This document shows, piece by piece, positions 7,795 to 14,891 of a DNA stretch of 64,000 nt (positions within the stretch are counted from its first letter, which is position 1; the number at the start of each line of letters is the position of its first letter). Both the position numbers and the translations under genes were made by a program. Source of the stretch: TMP-86 sp046347195 (lineage in GTDB: Bacteria > Pseudomonadota > Gammaproteobacteria > Steroidobacterales > Steroidobacteraceae); contig JAXMGQ010000025.1 in assembly GCA_046347195.1 (NCBI GenBank), positions 1 through 64,000 of the forward strand. Direction: 5' to 3'. A model generated the notes under the pieces. It was not told the origin of the DNA, made no database searches, and saw nothing but the letters and a program-made list of their open reading frames with translations.

Positions 7795-9344
7795 GGGAGC
7801 TGTCAGCACCACCCAGCGTGGTGCACATGCTCGCCGCCACGGCGGCGCGGGTGCCCGCGCGCGAGGCGCTGGTCTGCGGGGGCGAGCGGCTGAGCTACGC
7901 CCGGTACCTCGAGGCGGTGGGTGCTTTCGCACGCGAACTTCTCGCGCTGGGCTGCCGCGGCCAGCGCGTCGCGCTGGTGATGGGCAATGGCATCGACATC
8001 TGCATCGCCACCTTCGCGGTGCACGCCGCCGGTGCGCAGGCGGTGCCGTTGAACCCGCTGTACACCGGCCGCGAACTGGGCGCCATCCTCGAGGACGCCG
8101 ACGTCCATGCGCTGGTCCACGATGTCACCGCCGCAGCGGCGCTCGAACCCCTGCTGCCACACCTGGCCATCACGCATCGCATCGTGGTCGGGGTTGAAGG
8201 CGGCCGGCGACTGTCGCAGCCGGAAGTGGCGGCGGGCGCAGCGGAACGTGCAGCGGCCTTCGCGGCGGCGGGCGAAGCAACGCTGCCGGAGCCGCTGCCG
8301 GACCCGGATTCACTCGCGACGCTGCAATACACGGGCGGCACCACCGGGCGCTCGAAGGGCGTAAACATGAGCCATCGCGCGATGGCCATCAACATCGCGC
8401 AGCGCGAGGCGCTGCTGCCGATCGCCCGGGACGAGGAGCGGATGCTGTGCTGCATGCCGCTGTTCCACACCTACGCGGCGGCGATGTGCCTGCACAATGC
8501 GGCCCATGGCGGCGCCACGCTGGTCATCCTGCCGCGCTTCACGCCGGAGGCACTGTTCGAGTTGCTCACCGCCGAGCGCATCACCATCCTCGCCGGCAGT
8601 CCCAGCATCTTCACCGCGCTCCTGAAGCATGAAGCCTTCGCCTCGACCCATTTCGACACGCTGCGCATGAGCTACTCGGGCTCGGCGGCGCTGCCCGAGG
8701 CGCTGCTGAGCCGCTGGGAGTCGGCCACCGGCGCGCCGGTCCTGGAAGGCTATGGGCAGTCAGAATCGGGACCCGTGCTGTCGTTCAACCCGCTGCACGG
8801 TGTGCGCAAGGCCGCGTCCGTCGGCCTGCCGCTGCCGCAGACGCAGATCCAGATCGTGGACCCGGTGGGCGGCACCGAGGTGTACGGACCCCGGCGTATC
8901 GGCGAGATCCGCGCACGCGGACCGCAGGTGATGGTGGGCTACCGCAACCGGCCGGAGGAGACCGCGCAGGCGCTGCGCGACGGCTGGCTGTACACCGGGG
9001 ATCTGGGCGAACTGGACGAGCAGGGCTACCTGTACATCCGCGATCGCAAGAAGGACATGGTGCTCGTGTCCGGTTTCAACGTGTATCCGCGCGAGGTAGA
9101 GGAGGTGCTGGGGATGCATCCGGCCATCCTCGAGGTCGCCGTGCTCGGCGTGCCGGACGAACAGCGCGGCGCACGCATCAAGGCCTTCGTGGTGTTCCGG
9201 CCTGGCCTGGCGGCGACGTCCGAGCAACTCGATGCGCATTGCCGCGCCAACCTGGCTGGCTACAAGGTGCCACGCGAATACGTGATGCTCGCGCAGCTCC
9301 CCAAGACCGGCGTTGGCAAGATCGACAAGAAGCAGTTGAGATAA
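7788..9344 (+). CDS. Acyl-CoA synthetase (AMP-forming), second copy
   Basis: About 518 residues. Motifs are LQYTGGTTGRSKGVNMSH, GYGQSESGPVLSF, YTGDLGELDEQGYLYIRDR, SGFNVYPREVEEVL and KTGVGKIDKKQLR at the extreme C terminus, so it is a complete ANL-family ligase resembling long-chain or cyclohexanecarboxylate-type CoA ligases. The start is uncertain. GTG at 7788 overlaps the upstream stop and keeps the conserved family opening (SVVHMLAATAARVPAREAL); ATG at 7827 would remove part of it. A longer in-frame extension into the dehydrogenase gene is rejected. It differs clearly from the first ligase, so the operon encodes two acid-activating steps, perhaps for the growth substrate and a later intermediate. 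Confidence 0.9.
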   Translation: MVGELSAPPSVVHMLAATAARVPAREALVCGGERLSYARYLEAVGAFARELLALGCRGQRVALVMGNGIDICIATFAVHAAGAQAVPLNPLYTGRELGAILEDADVHALVHDVTAAAALEPLLPHLAITHRIVVGVEGGRRLSQPEVAAGAAERAAAFAAAGEATLPEPLPDPDSLATLQYTGGTTGRSKGVNMSHRAMAINIAQREALLPIARDEERMLCCMPLFHTYAAAMCLHNAAHGGATLVILPRFTPEALFELLTAERITILAGSPSIFTALLKHEAFASTHFDTLRMSYSGSAALPEALLSRWESATGAPVLEGYGQSESGPVLSFNPLHGVRKAASVGLPLPQTQIQIVDPVGGTEVYGPRRIGEIRARGPQVMVGYRNRPEETAQALRDGWLYTGDLGELDEQGYLYIRDRKKDMVLVSGFNVYPREVEEVLGMHPAILEVAVLGVPDEQRGARIKAFVVFRPGLAATSEQLDAHCRANLAGYKVPREYVMLAQLPKTGVGKIDKKQLR

Positions 9345-9418
9345 TACCCAGACACGATGATTTTGGCTGGTTCGCGGCGCCGAGCGTCACCGCCGTGCGC
9401 ACGGTTTGCCGTCTTCCC

Positions 9419-9479
9419 TTGTGGTAGATTATCATTCGCCGATTAGGGTATCCTATTAACTCTACCACAACGTACCACA
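9419..9479. promoter_or_regulatory. Inverted repeat and extra half-site upstream of the orphan ATPase (likely operator)
   Basis: TTGTGGTAGA at 9419-9428 and its perfect complement TCTACCACAA at 9461-9470 flank 32 bp of A/T-rich DNA. A third TACCACA half-site follows at 9473-9479, and its last A is the first base of the ATPase start codon. There is no Shine-Dalgarno sequence between it and the ATG, and a possible -10 (TATTAA, 9454-9459) lies between the arms. This suggests repressor-type control and possibly leaderless or short-leader translation. The repeat could instead be the end of an acquired segment. The rest of the 134-bp gap after 9344 shows nothing else. Confidence 0.5.
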
Positions 9480-10600
9480 TGCCCAAGGCACCGACGAACA
9501 GCTGGCATTTCGCTCGTCCGCAGCTCGCCGCGCAGCATTTGCAGGCGCTCGATCTGGGCCTGATATCAGCCACAGCGTTGCATGCCCGACGCCGCATGGG
9601 CAAGACGGAGTTTCTGATTCAGGATCTGACCCCGGCGGCTGAACAGCACGGCTATGCGGTGGGCTATTGCAACTTGTGGCAGGAAGATCTTGACCCGAGC
9701 CAAGCGATCAGCGACGCCTTGCTGGCGTGCGCTAAGCCCAAGCGCATGCTCCCCAAGATACGCTCCAAGCTGGGGAAACCGGTCAGTTCGGTGAAAGTGT
9801 CGGGCAAGGTAGGGGGTCTGGCAGAAGGCGGTGCGGAACTCGGCTTCAAGAGCAGCGATCGCGCCGTCTCGGGGAAGCTCGCCAACGCATGGGCCACCTT
9901 TGATCGCAGTCGCAATCGAGGCTTGCTGCTGATCGATGAGGCGCAAGTCCTCACCGATCGGCGCTACCACTCACTGGAGCGTGCGCTGCGCGCCGGGCTC
10001 GACACCCGCAAAGATCGACTCAAGGTCTTGTTTACGGGGTCCTCCGAAGATCGGCTGCGATCGATGTTCGGTCGGGAGCATAAGCCTTTCTACAACTGGG
10101 CCCGGGTCGAACCTCTGCCGTTACTCGGGGAAGACTTCGTCCGGGAATTGACGCGGCGCGCGAACAGCCTGACCACCCTCAAGTTGGCGCTGCGCGACTC
10201 GGAGGCCGCGTTCGTCTCCCTCAATCGAGTCCCGGAACTGTTTCGCCGTTTCCTCGCCCAATACCTCGCCAATCCCTTTGACGGCGCCGAGATCGCGATC
10301 GTCCGTTGCAAGCAATCGGTTTACCTCGAAGAAGGCTTTGCCTCGCGCTGGGAGGCTTTGCTGCCCGCAGACCAACTGGTTCTACTCTGGGTTGCACAGG
10401 GCAAGTACGACCTGCACAGCGTTCAGTCTCTGGCGCGCCTGGGCCGCGCGCTGAAACTGGCGCGTGCGGCCGATCGCTCTGTTCCGCAAAACGCGCTCAA
10501 GCGTTTGCGCGATCGCCAGGTGTTGATTCAATCCGAGATCGGTGTGTACCGATTTGAGGACGAGGCCTTCAAAGAGTGGATTTTGAGCGAGCGCGGCTAA
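9479..10600 (+). CDS. Orphan AAA-type ATPase, probably horizontally acquired
   Basis: 373 residues beginning MPKAPTNSWHFARPQL. It has a Walker A-like loop ARRRMGKTEFL (residues 36-46; GKT at 41-43) and a Walker B GLLLIDEAQ (148-156), then a sensor-like LFTGSSEDRLR. The C-terminal 100 residues look like a winged helix (ALKRLRDRQVLIQSEIGVYRF). The layout resembles single-gene archaeal-ATPase/STAND-like P-loop proteins found in bacterial accessory DNA, some of which act in plasmid, phage or defence contexts. The gene uses more A/T-ending codons than its neighbours and sits alone between two metabolic units, consistent with transfer. There is no partner effector gene. Function is unknown; the ATPase assignment is firm. 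Confidence 0.85.
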   Translation: MPKAPTNSWHFARPQLAAQHLQALDLGLISATALHARRRMGKTEFLIQDLTPAAEQHGYAVGYCNLWQEDLDPSQAISDALLACAKPKRMLPKIRSKLGKPVSSVKVSGKVGGLAEGGAELGFKSSDRAVSGKLANAWATFDRSRNRGLLLIDEAQVLTDRRYHSLERALRAGLDTRKDRLKVLFTGSSEDRLRSMFGREHKPFYNWARVEPLPLLGEDFVRELTRRANSLTTLKLALRDSEAAFVSLNRVPELFRRFLAQYLANPFDGAEIAIVRCKQSVYLEEGFASRWEALLPADQLVLLWVAQGKYDLHSVQSLARLGRALKLARAADRSVPQNALKRLRDRQVLIQSEIGVYRFEDEAFKEWILSERG

Positions 10601-10672
10601 GATCCCTTACCAGATGCGCACGCGCTGCCGCCGCTTTGCAAATAGTGTGAGCCAGGCGAAGTAGTCGAGCTG

Positions 10673-10704
10673 AAAAAAGGCCGCGCCCCTCGCGGGACGC
10701 GGCC
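10673..10704 (-). terminator. Rho-independent terminator of the TonB-dependent receptor gene
   Basis: Reading on the minus strand just past the receptor stop, a GC stem (GGCCGCG-CCC pairing with GGG-CGCGGCC, GCGA loop, 10679-10704) is followed by six T (10673-10678). This is the clearest intrinsic terminator in the window. The remainder of 10601-10726 shows no gene. Confidence 0.85.
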
Positions 10705-10726
10705 TTCAGGTCTTCCCGACCGGTGC

Positions 10727-12229
10727 TTACTTTCCGAAGTGGTACCGTACCTCGAGTCCCGGCCAGCGCGGCCGGCCGAAGGCATTCTCGTTGCAGCCGC
10801 ACAGCGTGGCCAGATCGTAGCCGATGGAGTAGTAGCGCTTGTCGGTGAGGTTCTCCACGAAGGCCGCCACTTCCCAGTTGTCGTTCGACCAGCCCAGGCG
10901 CGCGTTCAGGAGCGTGTAGCCAGGGTAGTGGTCGGCCTGGAAGTTGCGCAGGTTGTGGTAGAAGTCCGCGGAGTAATGCGCATCGACCTGCGCCGCCAAC
11001 CGGCCGCCGAACAGCGTCCAGGAGTAGCGCACCAGTGCCGAGAGCTGCTTCTCGGGCGCGAAACTCGGCTTCACGTCCTTGGAAAGCGGTGTCGTACCCA
11101 CGGGGCCCAACAGCTGCAGATCCTTGACCTTGGCGTGGAACAGGCTCACGCCGAGCTGCACCTCGAGGTTGTCGATGGGGCTTGCGGCCACCTCGAACTC
11201 CCCACCGTACATGTTGGCATCCTTGTTCACGACCACGCCCGAGGACTGCTGGAACAGGAAGGCCTGGTAGTCCTTGTAGTCGTAGTAGAAGAGGGAGGCG
11301 TTGAAGCGCAGCCGATTGTCGAGGAGCGTGGACTTGAGGCCGCCCTCATAGTTGGTCAGGTTCTCGGGCTTGTACGGGATCTGCGAAAGCGGCAGGCGCG
11401 GTGAGCCATCGGCGAGCTGCGCGTTGAAGCCGCCAGCCTTCGAGCCGCGGTTCACGCCCAGGAACCACAACATGTCCTTCTGCGGCCGGTATTCCACCTG
11501 CAGCTTGCCGGCCCAGAGGTTGTCGCTGGTGCGGAAGGACTGGAAGGGAAACAGGTCGAAGTAATGCACCGCGGTGTTGATGCCGCGGTCGTCCTGCGCC
11601 AGGAACACGCCCTGCACGAAGGAGTAGTTCTTCTTTTCCTTGATGTACCGGCCGCCCACCACCAGGGTCCACAGGTCAGCCAACGGGATGTCCACCTGGC
11701 CGAACACCGAGGTGGAAATCGTGTGCAGGCTGATGTCGCCCACCGTGTCGATCGGACCCGGCGCACCGAGGATCAGCGGCGAGGTGGCGAAGGGCGAGGT
11801 GGCCGGGAACTCGAGACCATTGAGCGTCTTGTTGTTGACGTTCAGATAGTAGGCGCCGCCCACCCACTTGAGCTTGCCGCTCTCACCGGACAGGCGCAGT
11901 TCCTGGCTGATCGTGTCCTCATGCGACATCGCGTGGTACACCGACTGCGATTCCGGCGCCGCATCCACGTCCATGGACACGAACTTGCTGTAGCGCATGA
12001 AGTTGGTGACGGAGCTGAGCTTCAGGGAATCGCTCAGTCTCCAGTTCATGCGCAGTGCCGTACCGGAGGTGCTGAAGTGGTCGAGGTCCGTGTAGGAGTG
12101 ATCGGACTGGGTGACCAGGCCCTTGGGCTGGACGAAACCGAACGAGTCGCCTCCCGGATTTGCGCGCAGACTGCAGGCGGCCGGTGGCGGCGCCGCCGGG
12201 TTGGTGAAGCAACCGTTCAGCACGCCTAG
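10727..12229 (-). pseudogene. TonB-dependent receptor, 3' part, separated from its 5' part by an IS element
   Basis: About 500 codons of the beta-barrel half of a TonB-dependent outer-membrane receptor: alternating amphipathic strands, SKAGGFNAQLADG, LTNYEGGLKSTLL and NARLGWSNDNWEV near the end, finishing YHFGK. It is in frame with the 5' part (13750-14751): removing the IS and one CTAG copy restores a continuous reading frame of about 827 residues, the usual size for the family. On its own this fragment lacks a signal peptide and plug domain; a GTG near 12223 could start translation, but the product would be useless as a receptor. The gene probably once imported the substrate of the neighbouring catabolic island. 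Confidence 0.9.
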
Positions 12230-13766
12230 CAGCCTGTCGGACTGAGCTTTTGTGAGCGCGGGAAAACGGCAAATGAGTTTGGATTCATGGTTGAGGTAAT
12301 TGATTCCGAAGCTCGAAAGGGTCTTGATGCCTTCTCAGCAAGCCTGCATAGCGAACATTCGCTTGATGTTCCAGCTCATCGTCACCAGATTCCACTCGCC
12401 TTTGACGTTTTTCAGCCCTCTGAGCAAGCATTGGCGATAGCCCATCACCGACTTGATGATGCCGAACACCGGTTCCGGGGTCTGTTTGCGAAGTCCGTAC
12501 AGCTGCTTGCCGCGGGGCGTGCGCAACCGATACGCCATCTTCTGAAGCGATGTGGCCGAGTCGGGCGGGGATTTTGGAGCCGGGGCGAAGCGCTGCTTCC
12601 AACTCAGGTGATGTGGGCAGCGCCCCATGGCGATCAACGGCTCAATCTGCGCCGCTTCACATTGCTCGACGTTGGCCTCACTCAGATAGCCGTTGTCGGC
12701 GAGGATACACTGGGCACGGCCCAGCTCCTCAGGCAGCGCCGCGAGCTTCTCCAGCATCGGAACCAGCTGCTCTTTGTCGTTGGCCGCTTGGCTGACCTCG
12801 GTGGCCACCACCAGCATACTTCCCGTAGCCACAACGGCCTGGGCGTTGTAACACTGATCAAAGCCGCCACCGGCGACTTTCATGATCCGCGACTCTTCAT
12901 CGGTCAGATTGATTTGGTCTTGGTCCTTCACCCCGCCGCTGGGTGGTTCGGGTGGACGACCGCCGGGCTTCTTGCCAGTGCGCTTCTCGCGCTCGGCGCG
13001 GGCGGCAAGTTTGGCTTGATGTTCGGCCTGCTCGCGCCCCAAGCGCTCTTCAGCCCGCGCCTCGATCTTCGCCTTCGCCACAGCGATCGCCGCCAGGCGC
13101 TCCTCCCGTCTTGCCAGCTCCTGCGGGATCGACATCCCGTCGGGGATGTCCCGGGCGTCGGCCCGTTCAGCCAGATTCAGCAGCTGCTTCACTTCACGCT
13201 TCAACTGCTTCTCGATCTTCTTCGCATGCCCGTAGGACAGGGCACTGTGCCGGCTCGCATTGGCGTGCACCTTCGTGCCATCCAAGGCCACGGTGCCGAG
13301 CTTCAAAAGCCCCGTATCGCGCGCAATCTTCAGTACCTGCACGAACAAGGGTTCAAGTTGCCGCAAAAAGCGCTTGCGAAAAGTTGCAATCGTGTCGTGG
13401 TCGGGCTGCTCGTTACCCGCGATATAGCGAAACGCCAAAGAATCATGCGTCGCGCGCTCAATCGCGCGGCTGGAAAAGGTCTTCGTCGAATAGCCATACA
13501 CCAGCAATCCCAGCAACATCGCCGGGTGATACGAGGCCGATCCGGACCCTCGATACGCTTTGACCAGCTCCGACAGGTCCATGCCGTCAATGATCTCCAC
13601 CACAAAGCGCGCCAAGTGCCGCTCCGGCAACCATTCATCCACCGAAGGCGGCAGCAAGAATCCCGTGTCGCGGTTGATCGGTCGAAAGTTGCTCATCGCT
13701 ACCGTCATTGAGGAAAAAACTGCCTATGATTATCGCGCATTTGTACCGCTTAAGTCCGACAGGCTG
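12230..13766 (-). mobile_element. IS1182-family insertion sequence inside the TonB receptor gene
   Basis: A 1537-bp element with perfect 14-bp terminal inverted repeats: CAGCCTGTCGGACT at 12230-12243 and its complement at 13753-13766. It is flanked by CTAG on both sides (12226-12229 and 13767-13770), read as a 4-bp target duplication; since CTAG is its own complement, a palindromic target preference is likely. It carries one transposase gene on the minus strand. The ends, the duplication and the transposase frame are all intact, so the insertion looks recent and the element possibly still mobile. The non-coding parts, 12230-12334 and 13709-13752, contain nothing else that I can identify. Confidence 0.93.
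12335..13708 (-). CDS. IS1182-family DDE transposase
   Basis: 457 residues. The N-terminal DUF772-type segment (VDEWLPERHLARFVVEIIDG, then YHPAMLLGLLVYGYS) is followed by GNEQPDHDTIATFRKRF and the catalytic core: VALDGTKVHANAS supplies the first Asp, ADNGYLSEANVE the second, and EPVFGIIKSVMGYRQ the Glu. A charged coiled-coil-like insert (about residues 170-245, KKIEKQLKREVK then AKLAARAEREKR) sits between the first and second catalytic residues, as in other IS1182 members. The frame is intact. The start is ATG at 13708 or, four codons in, at 13696. It shares the strand of the interrupted gene, so receptor transcription may read into it. Confidence 0.94.
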   Translation of the reverse strand: MTVAMSNFRPINRDTGFLLPPSVDEWLPERHLARFVVEIIDGMDLSELVKAYRGSGSASYHPAMLLGLLVYGYSTKTFSSRAIERATHDSLAFRYIAGNEQPDHDTIATFRKRFLRQLEPLFVQVLKIARDTGLLKLGTVALDGTKVHANASRHSALSYGHAKKIEKQLKREVKQLLNLAERADARDIPDGMSIPQELARREERLAAIAVAKAKIEARAEERLGREQAEHQAKLAARAEREKRTGKKPGGRPPEPPSGGVKDQDQINLTDEESRIMKVAGGGFDQCYNAQAVVATGSMLVVATEVSQAANDKEQLVPMLEKLAALPEELGRAQCILADNGYLSEANVEQCEAAQIEPLIAMGRCPHHLSWKQRFAPAPKSPPDSATSLQKMAYRLRTPRGKQLYGLRKQTPEPVFGIIKSVMGYRQCLLRGLKNVKGEWNLVTMSWNIKRMFAMQAC

Positions 13767-14751
13767 CTAGCCCGCCGCCCAACGGCACCGCGCCGCCGGT
13801 ATCCTGGCCGTTTGCATCCAGTTGAATGGCGAGTCGCGTCTCGGTGGGGCTGGCATTGTAGGTTTCCACCAACCGGCCCTGCTGGTCGTACACGGGCACG
13901 GTGGCCGAGCTGACGTAAGGACCGGTCGAGGTCTTGGTGTGCTGCCACTGATACGACAAGGTGGCATCGAAGTTGTCCGTGGGCGTGAACAGGAGCTGTC
14001 CCCGCAGGCCCACGGTGTCATCGTTCCATTCGTCCTGACCGCCGCCCGAGCCGGGCAGGGTCGGGTTCACGAGGTTGGCCGGGATGGTGTTCTTCAGGAT
14101 CGGATCCTGCTTCTTCCAGATGCCCGAGATGCGTCCGGCCAGCACGCTGCTCAAGGGCCCGCCGAAGGCCGCCTCGACGCGATGGCTGCTGTAGCGCGAC
14201 TCGGTCACCGACACGAAGCCCTCGGCCTCGCGCGTCGGCTGTCGCGTGAGGTAGTGCACCAGGCCGCCCGTCGCATTGCGCCCGAACAGGGTGCCCTGCG
14301 GGCCCTTGCTGACCTCGACGCGGTCCAGGTCGAAGGTGCCGAAGCTCTGGCCCTGAGCCATGGCGATGTAGCCTTCGTCCACGTACACCGCCACCGGCGA
14401 TTCCACCGAGTCGGTGAAGTCGTTCTGGGTGACGCCGCGGATGGTGAACAGCGCGGTCTGGCCGCCGATGCTGCCGCCGATGAACACGCCCGGAGTCATC
14501 TTGGCGATGTCCGTGCTGTCGCGCACGCCCATCGACTGCAACTGCTCGGTGGAGAAGGCCGCTATGGCGATGCCGACGTCCTGTACGGACTGCTCGCGTT
14601 TGGTGGCGGTGACGGTGATCTCCTCGAGGACGCCACCTTCGTTCTTCTGATTCTCGGTCCACCCCGCCGTGGGCGCGGATGCCGCCAGCAGGAGAACAAG
14701 TCCCTTCAAACCCAACCCTCGTGACGGTCCGGTGATCGCGGCGATGCGCAT
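13750..14751 (-). pseudogene. TonB-dependent receptor, 5' part, truncated by the IS element
   Basis: Encodes the signal peptide (hydrophobic LKGLVLLLAASAPTAGW), a TonB box-like EEITVTATKREQ (residues 43-54) and a complete plug domain (MTPGVFIGGSIGG, FTIRGVTQNDF, VSKGPQGTLFGRNATGG), then the first barrel strands. The native sequence stops at 13771; the last few codons and the stop come from the CTAG and the IS end. The truncated product would be exported but cannot form a barrel. Sequence type and length fit the FecA/siderophore-like receptors often linked to aromatic, steroid or terpenoid catabolism. Expression probably depends on the palindromic operator at 14833-14860. Confidence 0.9.
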
Positions 14752-14832
14752 GAGAACTCCTTCTTGATTATCCCCTTCGAGCGTCCGGCGTGCCCAGCAT
14801 GCACCCCGGCTTGTACTTTTGATCTTCGTAAC

Positions 14833-14860
14833 AGTACTTTAACTTTAAGTATAAAGTACT
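14833..14860. promoter_or_regulatory. Palindromic operator between the divergent TonB receptor and dehydrogenase-hydratase genes
   Basis: AGTACTTTA (14833-14841) and its perfect complement TAAAGTACT (14852-14860) are 10 bp apart in an A/T-rich patch. Likely -10 elements lie inside it on both strands (TACTAT at 14857-14862 on +; TATACT on -), so one bound dimer could control both directions. MarR- or TetR-type binding is plausible, and a MarR-like regulator is encoded at 21783. The remainder of 14752-14891 shows no gene. Confidence 0.6.
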
Positions 14861-14891
14861 ATAGTCCGTGCCGCCAACACAACCGCTCGTC

